A DNA stretch of 64,000 nt from CALCNS01 sp937897315 (GTDB lineage Bacteria; Bacillota; JAAYKD01). Below the pieces are notes generated by a model. That model was given only the letters and a program-made list of their open reading frames with translations. It was not told the DNA's origin and did no database searches. The DNA lies in contig DAINOJ010000012.1 of NCBI GenBank assembly GCA_036744005.1, forward strand, positions 1 through 64,000, read 5' to 3'. Below, one piece after another: positions 1-8,703 of this stretch; position 1 is the first letter of the stretch, and each line of letters starts with the position of its first letter. A program made the translations under genes and the position numbers.

Positions 1-87
1 TGCCGTGTAATCCTTATTTTATTTCAGTGTCCTCTTGACGGGTAGCAGTTCACAACATCTACCCTGCTTTTTGTATGGGGTTATAAA

Positions 88-1827
88 TTATTGAACCAGG
101 AGCTTATCTACTCGATATAAAATTGCCATGAGTTGTGCTCTGGTAAGAGGTGCTTCCGGTCGTAAAGAAGCATCCTCAAAACCGTTTAGCAAACCGGCTT
201 CTACGGCCCGGGCCAAACTCGGCACCGCCCAGTGATTGGCGTATTGTTCTTTCATGTCGGTAAAACGATCCAACATGCCGGCATCATACGTACCGGTGCC
301 ATCGTCTAAAAAGATGCGGTCCAAAATAGTAGCAATTTGCGCACGGGTTAGGCTGTCATACACGCCAAAGCGGTACGGAGCCGCGGTTGTCATCCCACTC
401 ATCAAATTATAGTAGGTCAACGTCTGAATGTCGGTATGAGCCCAATGAGTTTCCGGTAAATCAATATAATCTTTTACCTCTTCTTTTATCGCCAAACTTA
501 AATCCAACGATCTGCGCAAGGTGGCAGCCGCTTCCGCCCGAGTCACCGCTTGGTCTGGGTAGAAACGAGTCGCCTTGGTCCAACTAAGCCAGCTGCGTAC
601 TGCACCGTATAAGATTTCATCTTCTGCCCAATGCAAGCGAATATCGGCAAAGTCCCGATCAATGAAGTGGTCTCCACCCGGTAAGGACCCAGAACCACCC
701 AAAGCTTGCCAAAAAACAGGATCTTCTTGCCCCACAGCCCAGGCGGCATATCCTGCCAGTTTATACTTGTACATCAATGCCATTTTATAGGTATACGACT
801 CCACACTTTCGTGGTAAATGGAATAGTACCCTGGATCCAAACGTAAAAAAGGTAATAGAATGGGTTCGTCTACTCTAAACGTAGTCACATCGCTTCTCGT
901 CACAGAATCGACCTTGTGAGTGACCTCCCGTATGCTTTCATGTGTCACAATTCGCTTCACCTGTAAGTGCCCTAACGCTTTACCCATATTACTGGTCATG
1001 CTGCGCTGTAAATCGGTGTATGGTGTCTCTTTATCCAAAGTGCCTTCGCACCAAATTCGAGCATAAAAGGGAATACCCAAGAGAATTTTCTTCGCTGGAA
1101 TCCCTCGTTCCAATAAGTCTTCTACTTGCTCCACAACGGCATCTTCACCCGCCACCGCAGCGCCATATAAGGAGTCGGAATTCCCGTTATAGCGAGTATA
1201 AAACATGAGCTCATAGGACATGAGCACAATATGGTCAGCATATTTCGCTAAGTTCGGGTAATCATAACTTCCGTGCCAACCACCATTCCAGTTGTGTGGA
1301 TTGGCAACCAAAGAAACACTAATATGCTTATCGGGCATCTTCTCTTTTAGCAGGCGCACGAAGTCGGTTTGTAAATCCTTTTCATCCGGACCTACGTTTT
1401 CAATATCGTAATTCACACCATCGAGATTGTATTGTTTCACTGCTGCAGCAATGTCTTCCGCCAATTGCTCACGATTGTTCAATGCAATGACGCCCAAATC
1501 AAAGTTATAACTATTGGATAAAAAGGGTACGACCTTGATTCCACGCAAATGGAATTGTCGAACCAGCTCCACATCCGCTTCTTCATATACGACCAAGCGC
1601 CCGTTCCAATCGAGCCCGAACCAGTCGGGAGAAACGTAATTAAGAGCGCCGTCGGAAGCATCGACTTCGCCTAACGGATCGGCTACGTTAAAGATAAAGC
1701 CTAACCGTATGCTGCCTTCATCGAAGGTTGCAGCTATAAGTGGCTGCGGAAAGACCGTAACAATAAGAATGGTTAATGCCAAAAACAGAGATACTCCGCG
1801 TTTGCGGCATAGAAACGAGAAATTCAT
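88..1827 (-). CDS. S-layer-anchored glycoside hydrolase family 18 protein
   Basis: Predicted secreted 579-residue protein. An N-terminal signal peptide (basic start, hydrophobic stretch about residues 12-33) precedes a GH18 chitinase-like barrel. The catalytic signature DGVNYDIEN lies at about 136-144, with Glu143 as the expected acid/base, so residues for hydrolysis of beta-1,4 GlcNAc-type linkages are present. From about residue 390 to the end there are three SLH repeats (each with a TRAEA/TRAQ-type end), which normally bind pyruvylated wall polymer and hold the enzyme at the cell surface. The true substrate (peptidoglycan, spore cortex or chitin) is not shown. The ATG start has an AGGCGA-type ribosome site upstream. 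It stands alone and the stop is only 87 nt from the window edge. Confidence 0.88.
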   Translation of the reverse strand: MNFSFLCRKRGVSLFLALTILIVTVFPQPLIAATFDEGSIRLGFIFNVADPLGEVDASDGALNYVSPDWFGLDWNGRLVVYEEADVELVRQFHLRGIKVVPFLSNSYNFDLGVIALNNREQLAEDIAAAVKQYNLDGVNYDIENVGPDEKDLQTDFVRLLKEKMPDKHISVSLVANPHNWNGGWHGSYDYPNLAKYADHIVLMSYELMFYTRYNGNSDSLYGAAVAGEDAVVEQVEDLLERGIPAKKILLGIPFYARIWCEGTLDKETPYTDLQRSMTSNMGKALGHLQVKRIVTHESIREVTHKVDSVTRSDVTTFRVDEPILLPFLRLDPGYYSIYHESVESYTYKMALMYKYKLAGYAAWAVGQEDPVFWQALGGSGSLPGGDHFIDRDFADIRLHWAEDEILYGAVRSWLSWTKATRFYPDQAVTRAEAAATLRRSLDLSLAIKEEVKDYIDLPETHWAHTDIQTLTYYNLMSGMTTAAPYRFGVYDSLTRAQIATILDRIFLDDGTGTYDAGMLDRFTDMKEQYANHWAVPSLARAVEAGLLNGFEDASLRPEAPLTRAQLMAILYRVDKLLVQ

Positions 1828-1886
1828 TGGAATCGCCTGCTTTCATTGTGGTTGCAATGTCTCATTTTTGCATATTCTCTCCCAGC

Positions 1887-1900
1887 TTGTCAAATGACAA
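1887..1900. promoter_or_regulatory. Inverted repeat TTGTCA-AA-TGACAA upstream of the GH18 gene
   Basis: Perfect 6-bp arms separated by two bases, about 60 bp upstream of the GH18 start. On the minus strand the right half reads TTGACA and could be a -35 element, although no good -10 is seen 17 bp further on. It has the size of an operator for a dimeric regulator, but the factor is unknown. Confidence 0.3.
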
Positions 1901-1917
1901 TTTTGCGACATTTCACG

Positions 1918-1956
1918 AAAGAAACCCTCCCATGCTCGGTAGAGCAAAGGAGGGCT
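1918..1956 (-). terminator. Rho-independent terminator after the S9 peptidase gene
   Basis: On the minus strand CCCTCC pairs with GGAGGG around an inner TGCTC/GAGCA stem, followed by TTTCTTTC. It lies about 20 nt past the peptidase stop codon. Confidence 0.8.
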
Positions 1957-1974
1957 CGCTTTTGCAAGGCAATC

Positions 1975-4017
1975 TTATTTGGCTATGGGTGTCACATCAA
2001 TGTGCTCGTTAAACCACTTCACAATATGGTTCAAGCGATCTAAACGAAGGGTTGGTTTGCCATTACGGGATAAGTCATGGTTTGCGCCATCGAAACGGCA
2101 GAAACGAACTTCACGACCCAGTTTTTTGAGTTGGATGAAGATTTGTTCTGCTTGTTCCATGGGGCAACGATAGTCTTGCTCGCTATGGATAATCAGTAAC
2201 GGGGTTTTGATGTTCTCCACATATTTCAAGGGGCTGAAATCCCACAGTTCATCCACTCCACCAAACGGAGATACATTGAGTTCGTTCTCGGTAAAGGTGT
2301 AGCCAATGTCAGAGCAGCCAAAGAAGCTCATCCAGTTGGTAATAGAACGTTGGGTCGCAGCGGCTTTGAAACGATCGTTGTGTCCAACAATCCAGTTGGT
2401 CATGAATCCACCATAGGAACCTCCGGTGACGCCCAAACGATCGGCATCAATCCAGTCCCATTTGGCTAAGGCCACATCCACACCGGTCATAATGTCGGTG
2501 TAATCTTTGCGGCCGTAGTTGCCAATGCAAGCATAGACAAACTCTTGGCTGTAGCCATGGGAACCTCGTGGGTTCACATACAATACAGCATATCCTTGGG
2601 CAGCCAAAACTTGGAATTCATGGAAGAAGCCAAAGCCATACATGGTATGTGGTCCGCCATGGATTTCAACCACCATGGGGTATTTGTGTCCTTCTTTCCA
2701 ACCTACCGGCTTCACCAACCACCCTTGAACATCCCAGCCATCTTCCGCTTTGTACCAGAACTCTTCGGGAACCACGATTTCGATTTCATCGGTGATATGA
2801 GAGTTCATATCGGTCAATTGAATCTCTTCTTTGGTTTCCAGGTTCAGCACAGAAACTTCGGTAATATTGGGTGTGTCGCCCCAGCCCAACGCCACCATTT
2901 TGCGATCTTCGCTGAAATCATACGCAAAAATCTGACGTTTGCCCTCGGTAACTTGGTGAATCTTCTGGGTTTTCACGTCCATATAATAGATATGGGTGGA
3001 ACCATGATAATGTGCTTGAAAGTAGATGCCCGCTCTGCCTTTATCAAAGACAAAACCGTTTCCACTGTTGCCCATGCGGCAATCGGAAGCGCCGGTATCT
3101 CCAATGGGAATATCAAAATCCGCCGGGAGGATGTTCTCCGCCGGTTTACTGCCGTCGGCAGGTGCATGATAAATCTTAGCATGGGTAGCACCGGCAAATT
3201 TGCGGTCGCTGCCGGCAAAGATTAAGTGGGTTCCGCAAGGTCCCCAAACAGGACCCATAAAGGACCCTTCTTCGTGAGTAATGGCTACCGGTTCGCCGCC
3301 TTCCGCGGAAACCACATATACATCGTTTTTCCAGCCGTCCATATCGGGATCTACCGAACGGTTGCTGGTAAAGGCGATTTTGCTGCTATCGGGAGACCAG
3401 GCAATACTACCATTGTTGTAATCACCGGTGGTAATGCGTTTGGGGGTGCCACCTTTGACGTCCATCACCCAAATATGAGCGTATTTGTCGGTATCGAGGA
3501 AACCCATACCGTTCATTTTATAACGGATGCGCTCAATCACTCTGGCTTTGTCTTTGTATTGAGAAGCTAGGGCTTCTTTGTCTTTTTTCGGCAACGGGGT
3601 GCACATGACATCATCGGTATCTTTAACATCCATACGAGCGATGAAGGCGATTTTTTTGCCGTCCGGCGACCAAACCGGGTTATTGGCACCATACCGCATG
3701 GTGGTCAATTGCTGTGCTTCGCCGGCGCCGTTTTCTAAAACCCAAATCTGAGGTTCACCACTACGATTGGATACAAAGGCCACACTGCCGCCGCAAGGAG
3801 ACCAACGGGGGAAAGAATCATTTTTGCCATTGGTAAACGGAGTGGGTTTCCCTTTACCGCAGGTAGGAACTTGCCACAATTTGGATTCGTACGACTTGGT
3901 TTCTGGGTCAATGTAGGTGCCGACATAGATGATTTTCTTACCGTCCGGGGAAATTTGTGGATCTCCGGCCCATTTGATGTTCAGAAGATCTTCAATTTTC
4001 ATACCGCGTTTTGCCAT
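1975..4017 (-). CDS. S9 family (acylaminoacyl-/prolyl oligopeptidase-like) serine peptidase
   Basis: 680 residues. The N-terminal two thirds contain repeated PD40/WD40-like beta-propeller motifs (for example SPDGKKIIYV, WSPDGKKIAFI, WSPDSSKIAFTSNRS). These form the gating propeller of S9 peptidases. The C-terminal alpha/beta-hydrolase domain carries the nucleophile motif GGSYGG (Ser534), with Asp615 (SEQD) and His647 (GANHD) completing the triad. The family cleaves short peptides, usually in the cytoplasm, and no signal peptide is seen here. The start is supported by AGGAGGT nine bases upstream. It has its own terminator and may share a peptide-scavenging role with the neighbouring PepV-type dipeptidase, but the two are separated by a terminator. 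Confidence 0.9.
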   Translation of the reverse strand: MAKRGMKIEDLLNIKWAGDPQISPDGKKIIYVGTYIDPETKSYESKLWQVPTCGKGKPTPFTNGKNDSFPRWSPCGGSVAFVSNRSGEPQIWVLENGAGEAQQLTTMRYGANNPVWSPDGKKIAFIARMDVKDTDDVMCTPLPKKDKEALASQYKDKARVIERIRYKMNGMGFLDTDKYAHIWVMDVKGGTPKRITTGDYNNGSIAWSPDSSKIAFTSNRSVDPDMDGWKNDVYVVSAEGGEPVAITHEEGSFMGPVWGPCGTHLIFAGSDRKFAGATHAKIYHAPADGSKPAENILPADFDIPIGDTGASDCRMGNSGNGFVFDKGRAGIYFQAHYHGSTHIYYMDVKTQKIHQVTEGKRQIFAYDFSEDRKMVALGWGDTPNITEVSVLNLETKEEIQLTDMNSHITDEIEIVVPEEFWYKAEDGWDVQGWLVKPVGWKEGHKYPMVVEIHGGPHTMYGFGFFHEFQVLAAQGYAVLYVNPRGSHGYSQEFVYACIGNYGRKDYTDIMTGVDVALAKWDWIDADRLGVTGGSYGGFMTNWIVGHNDRFKAAATQRSITNWMSFFGCSDIGYTFTENELNVSPFGGVDELWDFSPLKYVENIKTPLLIIHSEQDYRCPMEQAEQIFIQLKKLGREVRFCRFDGANHDLSRNGKPTLRLDRLNHIVKWFNEHIDVTPIAK

Positions 4018-4132
4018 ACTTCTAGTACCTCCTAATTTTATTTTGATGTGTGCATCTTGTTACTAATTCCATTAGGTCACCCGAATTTCCTTCCGATTAT
4101 GGAAATTGTTTTTGCAAGCGAAGCTTTTGCAA

Positions 4133-4166
4133 GAAAAAGAGACCCTCTTTGCTAAAAGAAGGTCTC
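4133..4166 (-). terminator. Terminator after the dipeptidase gene
   Basis: Minus-strand hairpin GAGACC-TTCTTT / AAAGAG-GGTCTC with loop TAGC (one G-T pair) followed by TTTTTC, just past the pepV-like stop codon. Confidence 0.85.
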
Positions 4167-4175
4167 CGCCTATTT

Positions 4176-5570
4176 TTAGTGACTGTTTAAACGGATTAAG
4201 GCATGAACAATAATCTCGGTTGCCTTGAGCATTTTCTCAATTTCGATGCGTTCGTCAATGTTATGGATGTTGTTTTCGTCCCCAACAAACTCGGCACCGA
4301 ACGCCACGCAATTGTCAAAATTCTTGGCGTAGGTTCCACCACCCATGGTGGCCGGTTGATTCACGGTATCCCCGGTTATATCGACATACACTTCACTAAG
4401 GATTTTCACTAACGGGCTATCGGGAGCAACAAACAACGGTTTACCAATACGTGCACCCTTAATCTCCAAACCACCTGCGGCAAAACTTTGTACAATGGTT
4501 TCGGCATGTGGCGTAAAATCCTGTATGGTCACCGGGAAACGAATATCAATGGTCGAAGTAATGGTGTCGTTTTCGGTGCTAATCATACCCACATTAAAGG
4601 TTAAGCGACCGTATTCATCCGAAACATCAACGCCACAATTTTCGCCGTTGTAGGCCATGCCCACACAACGATTATAGCCGTTGACAAAGGGAACATCTTC
4701 TAAGACCGTGCCTAAAAAGGCCATCATATGAGAAATGGAGTTCACACCCAATTCCGGTCTGGAGGCATGCGCTGCAATCCCTTCTAAACGCAGATGGAGT
4801 TCATTCCCACTGACTGTGACTTTCCCGTGTAATTGGTGTGCTGCCAAGTAGGCTTCAAAAGCTGCTTGAATCTTGTTGCTTTCACTACCGGCTAGCAAAA
4901 CCACGTCGCAAGCGGGGCAGACCACGTTAGGAGCATTGCCACCTTTGGCAGAGAGGAGTTGAACCGAGCCTTTTCCCAGTTTGCTTCCGGAGAAGTTGGC
5001 TCGATAGGACCCTTTTTCACCAAAGGTTACCGGGAACGCCGCGTCAGGAGAAAAGGCATAATCAAATCCACCCTCTTTTTCCCGATAATACTTTACGCAT
5101 TGCATGCCGGATTCTTCGTTCGCTCCCATAATGATACGAACTTCTTTGGTTAGAGGAATTCCCAATTCTTGTATGATTTTCAGAGCATATAAGCTCATAA
5201 CGCAAGGACCCTTATTATCGCTCACTCCACGACCATAAATAAACTTCTCGTCACGGTCTCCACCCAAGGGGTTTTTGGTCCAACCTTCGCCTAGGGGTAC
5301 GATATCGACGTGTCCTAAAACCCCAATGCGCTCTTTACCTTCGCCTGAGTGCGTATAGACTACATAATTATCTAAGTTCGTGGTTTGAAATCCCAGTCTC
5401 TTTGCCACTGCTTCGGCTTTTACAAGGGCTTCTGCCGGTCCATCACCAAAAGGTTTTCCTTCTTTGGCTTCGGTTTTAACACTGTCTACCGCTACCAATT
5501 CAAAAATATCACGAATCATATCTTCCTGGCAACCCCAAACTTTGGCATGAACTTGCTGTTTTAAATCCAT
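4176..5570 (-). CDS. pepV: M20 family dinuclear zinc dipeptidase (PepV type)
   Basis: 464 residues, the usual PepV length. Expected zinc ligands are visible with PepV spacing: His87 (GHVDIVP), Asp118 (GVSDNKGP), Glu152/Glu153 (ANEESG) and Asp176 (SPDAAFP), with a C-terminal His in NNIHNIDE. The family hydrolyses unspecific dipeptides with a free N-terminus in the cytoplasm and can act on beta-Ala or D-Ala dipeptides. The ATG has GGAGGTG upstream. It follows rlmH at 48 nt on the same strand, so it may receive transcription from the wal operon. A terminator closes it downstream. Confidence 0.9.
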   Translation of the reverse strand: MDLKQQVHAKVWGCQEDMIRDIFELVAVDSVKTEAKEGKPFGDGPAEALVKAEAVAKRLGFQTTNLDNYVVYTHSGEGKERIGVLGHVDIVPLGEGWTKNPLGGDRDEKFIYGRGVSDNKGPCVMSLYALKIIQELGIPLTKEVRIIMGANEESGMQCVKYYREKEGGFDYAFSPDAAFPVTFGEKGSYRANFSGSKLGKGSVQLLSAKGGNAPNVVCPACDVVLLAGSESNKIQAAFEAYLAAHQLHGKVTVSGNELHLRLEGIAAHASRPELGVNSISHMMAFLGTVLEDVPFVNGYNRCVGMAYNGENCGVDVSDEYGRLTFNVGMISTENDTITSTIDIRFPVTIQDFTPHAETIVQSFAAGGLEIKGARIGKPLFVAPDSPLVKILSEVYVDITGDTVNQPATMGGGTYAKNFDNCVAFGAEFVGDENNIHNIDERIEIEKMLKATEIIVHALIRLNSH

Positions 5571-5618
5571 AAGAACACCTCCATTGCTTTCTATCTATGA
5601 ACTTTCGTTTTCATAGCC

Positions 5619-6101
5619 TTATTTATGATAGGGCAGATTTCGTTGAATACTCAGTGCCCTATATAGCTGCTCACAAAGAATCAGTCGGCAAAGCTGATGA
5701 GGAAAAGTCAAAGGAGATAAGCAGAGTCGTGCCTGTGTTTGTAGTAGCACCTTTTCGCTTAATCCCAAAGACCCTCCAATGAGAAAATTAACCGTAGAGA
5801 ACCCGTCAACCGCTAAATGCTGCAACCACTCCGCCAATTTAGGAGAGGTCACCTCTTGTCCTTGCAGGTCCAACGCTATAGTGAAATCACTCTTACCAAC
5901 TCTCTGTAGCAACCGCTCGCCTTCCCGTTCTTTCAACTGAAGTTCCTCTTTCGCTGAAAGATGCTCCGGCGCTTTTTCTTCTTCACATTCCACAATCTGC
6001 AGCTTGGCCATGGGTTGGATTCGTTTGGAATATTCCTCTATCCCTTGTCTGAGCCAAGCATCTTTGACTTTACCAATAGCAATCATTCGAATCGTTTGCA
6101 T
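5619..6101 (-). CDS. rlmH: 23S rRNA (pseudouridine-1915-N3)-methyltransferase RlmH
   Basis: A 160-residue SPOUT-class methyltransferase that methylates pseudouridine 1915 in helix 69 of 23S rRNA on the 70S ribosome. Family hallmarks are the N-terminal MIAIGKVKDAWLRQGIEEY, ALDLQGQEVTSPKLAEWL, and the SAM-binding knot FLIGGSLGLSE. The C-terminal LSLSPLTFPHQLCRLILCEQ-type region is also conserved. A longer in-frame start exists 57 nt upstream, but the chosen ATG has GAGGA seven bases before it and gives the standard family length. It sits downstream of walJ, which is its common position in Firmicutes. Confidence 0.95.
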   Translation of the reverse strand: MQTIRMIAIGKVKDAWLRQGIEEYSKRIQPMAKLQIVECEEEKAPEHLSAKEELQLKEREGERLLQRVGKSDFTIALDLQGQEVTSPKLAEWLQHLAVDGFSTVNFLIGGSLGLSEKVLLQTQARLCLSPLTFPHQLCRLILCEQLYRALSIQRNLPYHK

Positions 6102-6120
6102 TCTATCCTCGTTCTCCGGC

Positions 6121-6882
6121 TTACGGAGCTGCTGCGTGAATTCTAAGTTGTTGAACATCGTGCCCCGAAGTGGCTAAACATTGCCGCACCGTTTCCAAGG
6201 CCAATTGTGGGGTATTATTGGTTTGACTCAAGTGAGCCAAATACAATTCCTTGGTCTTTGGCGTCAAATATTCTGCCAACAAAGTTCCGGTTTGTAAATT
6301 GGATAGATGACCCACTTGACTGGCGACCCGTTGCTTTAAATACCAAGGGTACGGTCCGTGTTGAAGCATTTGCACATCATGATTGGATTCCAACACCACA
6401 TAATCGGCCATGGTAAGGGCTTGAGGCAACCAAGGTGCAGGAATTCCCATATCGGTGGCGTAGAGCAAACACTCGCCCGAACGGCTGTGTATGAGGTAGC
6501 CCACCGGGGCAACACCATCGTGAGAAACCGGAAGGGACTGTACGGCCAAATCGCCGATGGTCATCATGTCACCAATATCCAGTGGTCGATACACATAGTT
6601 CTGGGCCTTAGGAATTTGATGGTTAATGGCGGACCAGGTTTGACGATTGCTAACCATGGTTACATCTTTGGGGAATGTTACCGTAGATAAGGCCTTGATG
6701 TGATCACTGTGCTCGTGCGTAAAGAAACAGGCTTGCAGCTCTTTTAAGCACGTCCCAAAGGGTTTCATTCGTTGATTTAACAGACGAGGACCAATACCGG
6801 CGTCTATGAGGATGGCCGTGTGGTTTTCCCGAACCAAACAAGCATTTCCGGTACTACCGGATGCCAATGGATAAACCTGCAT
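6121..6882 (-). CDS. walJ: Metallo-beta-lactamase fold hydrolase WalJ (YycJ)
   Basis: 253 residues with the metallo-beta-lactamase signature THEHSDHIKAL near residue 55 and a further metal-binding Asp in ATDMGIPA. The N-terminus YPLASGSTGNA is typical of WalJ/YycJ. Members are thought to act as nucleases or to link cell division with replication; the exact reaction is not settled. The gene is the penultimate member of the wal-murA operon and sits 19 nt before rlmH. The start has a GAGAGGAAGG ribosome site. Identification rests on both the motif and the gene neighbourhood. Confidence 0.9.
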   Translation of the reverse strand: MQVYPLASGSTGNACLVRENHTAILIDAGIGPRLLNQRMKPFGTCLKELQACFFTHEHSDHIKALSTVTFPKDVTMVSNRQTWSAINHQIPKAQNYVYRPLDIGDMMTIGDLAVQSLPVSHDGVAPVGYLIHSRSGECLLYATDMGIPAPWLPQALTMADYVVLESNHDVQMLQHGPYPWYLKQRVASQVGHLSNLQTGTLLAEYLTPKTKELYLAHLSQTNNTPQLALETVRQCLATSGHDVQQLRIHAAAP

Positions 6883-6897
6883 ACCATGCCTTCCTCT

Positions 6898-7368
6898 CTA
6901 AAACAAAGTAAATCCCCAGCTTAAAGCGGCTATAATAAACCCTGCAACAAGGTTACCGGCAAAAACAGCAATCACTGAGGGCCAAAATTTCATCTTCAGT
7001 ATGGCTGAAAGCCCTGAACCGGTCCAAACACCTGTTCCCGGCAAGGGAATCGCTACAAAAACAAACAAGCCAAAGATGCCATATTTGTCAATTTGCTGAC
7101 GATGTTTCATTAATTTATGTTCTAACCAGTTGGCTACCGGCAGCATCGCCGGTGTGTGGCTTAAGTAACGAAGCAACGGTCGAAGAATGAGTAATATAGG
7201 AATGCACGGCAAACTGGACCCGATATAAGATACCCAAAAAGCAACCGGCAACGATAACCCCTTCGCCAGTCCAATGGGAATGGCACCTTTCAGTTCAATA
7301 ATAGGCAGAGCTGCAATCAGTAAAACCGAAATCTCCTGAAAGAGCAATTGCCAGAAGTTTCCTGTCAT
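6898..7368 (-). CDS. Small multi-pass membrane protein of the COG2426 family (putative small multidrug efflux/export)
   Basis: 156 residues with about four hydrophobic segments and the family motifs LPIIELKGAIPIGLAKG near the N-terminus and PLPGTGVWTGSGLSA in the second half. COG2426 proteins are annotated as putative small multidrug exporters because of weak similarity, but their substrate is unknown; they resemble DedA/VTT-type membrane proteins. The gene lies between murA and walJ in one run on the minus strand (28 and 15 nt gaps), suggesting a link to envelope biogenesis. Function beyond membrane location is inference. Confidence 0.75.
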   Translation of the reverse strand: MTGNFWQLLFQEISVLLIAALPIIELKGAIPIGLAKGLSLPVAFWVSYIGSSLPCIPILLILRPLLRYLSHTPAMLPVANWLEHKLMKHRQQIDKYGIFGLFVFVAIPLPGTGVWTGSGLSAILKMKFWPSVIAVFAGNLVAGFIIAALSWGFTLF

Positions 7369-7396
7369 GAAACACCCGCCTTATCTCGCAACCCGA

Positions 7397-8653
7397 TTAG
7401 ACATGCTCTCTGCGAATTTGAGCGCCTAACACCTGCAATCTTTCTACAATTCGATCATACCCTCTGTCGATGTGTTCGACACCACTTACATAAGTGGTTC
7501 CCTTCGCGGCCAATCCTGCAATGATTAAACAAGCACCCGCTCTCAGGTTGGCAGCCGTCACCGGTGCCCCTTTATAGCCCGGAACCCCTTGTACCAAGGC
7601 GGTTTGACCATCCACTTTGATTTGGGCACCCATGTGATTCAGTTCTTCGGCGTGCCCAAACCGAGATTCATAAATCGTTTCATTAAAAATACTGGTTCCT
7701 TCTGCCAACCCCATATATGCCATGGCAGGAGCTTGCAAATCTGTTGGAAATCCCGGATGCGGTAGGGTTTTGATGTTCACCGCTTTCGCTCGACCCGGAT
7801 GAACTACTCGAACGGAATCTAAGGTCGATTCTACTTGCATGCCCGATTCACGCAACTTGGCGATGACCGCATCCAGATGCTCGGGTATGACATTGGATAA
7901 TGTCACATCCCCTCCGCTTGCTGCCGCAGCAAAAAGAAACGTACCGGCTTCAATCCGGTCGGGTATGCAACTGTAGACGCAACCACCAAATTTTTTCACA
8001 CCGGTCACACGGATGGTTTCGGTGCCCGCACCACGCACACTCCCACCCATGGCATTGATGAAGTTGGCGACATCTATGACCTCCGGTTCCAAAGCGGCAT
8101 TTTCCATAACGGTGACGCCGTCGGCCATGGAAGCCGCCAGCATGACATTAATCGTTGCACCCACGGTCGACATGTCGAAGAAAACATGCCCTCCTGACAG
8201 GTGCTCAGTGTTTAATTTCACTTGACCATCTTCTAAAACATAGGTTGCATTGAGAGCTTGAAATCCCTTTAAATGTTGGTCGATGGGTCTTGCCCCAATT
8301 TGACATCCGCCGGGCAGAGAAACATTGACCTTTCCTTTTTTGGCCAATAACGAGCCAAGAAAATAGTAAGATGCTCTCAGTTTCACAGCAATGTCGGAGG
8401 GTGTCTGATAAGACAAATACTCACCCTTGGCAATATGCCACTCATAAGTTCCCCGACGAGTGACTTTCATGCCAATGGCCTTTAAGATGTCAATCATGAC
8501 AAAGACATCGACAATTTCTGGCAAGTTGTCGAGTACGACTTCTTCATCCGTCAATGCTGCTGCGGCCAGCAAAGCAACTGCAGAATTTTTTGCCCCGTTT
8601 ACTCGCAACGATCCATGCAAAGGGGTTCCGCCCTCAATTACAATTCTATCCAT
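7397..8653 (-). CDS. murA: UDP-N-acetylglucosamine 1-carboxyvinyltransferase MurA
   Basis: 418 residues. It transfers enolpyruvate from PEP to UDP-GlcNAc, the first committed step of peptidoglycan synthesis, in the cytoplasm. Active-site Cys117 is in LPGGCQIGARP (equivalent to E. coli Cys115) and the PEP-contacting Lys22 is in NGAKNSAV. Cys at this position predicts fosfomycin sensitivity at the target level. It lies directly after walI with a 50-nt gap and before the COG2426 gene, so it appears to be part of the wal operon. That is an unusual position compared with Bacillus, where walJ follows walI directly. Confidence 0.96.
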   Translation of the reverse strand: MDRIVIEGGTPLHGSLRVNGAKNSAVALLAAAALTDEEVVLDNLPEIVDVFVMIDILKAIGMKVTRRGTYEWHIAKGEYLSYQTPSDIAVKLRASYYFLGSLLAKKGKVNVSLPGGCQIGARPIDQHLKGFQALNATYVLEDGQVKLNTEHLSGGHVFFDMSTVGATINVMLAASMADGVTVMENAALEPEVIDVANFINAMGGSVRGAGTETIRVTGVKKFGGCVYSCIPDRIEAGTFLFAAAASGGDVTLSNVIPEHLDAVIAKLRESGMQVESTLDSVRVVHPGRAKAVNIKTLPHPGFPTDLQAPAMAYMGLAEGTSIFNETIYESRFGHAEELNHMGAQIKVDGQTALVQGVPGYKGAPVTAANLRAGACLIIAGLAAKGTTYVSGVEHIDRGYDRIVERLQVLGAQIRREHV

Positions 8654-8703
8654 AAAAAGAGGTCACTTCCGTTCCTAAAAATATAATCCCATTCGTGAGT
8701 AGA

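Noticed and set aside
2545..3225. 226-residue plus-strand frame opposite the S9 peptidase
   Set aside because: It is a shadow of the peptidase coding sequence; no ribosome site and composition typical of an antisense frame.
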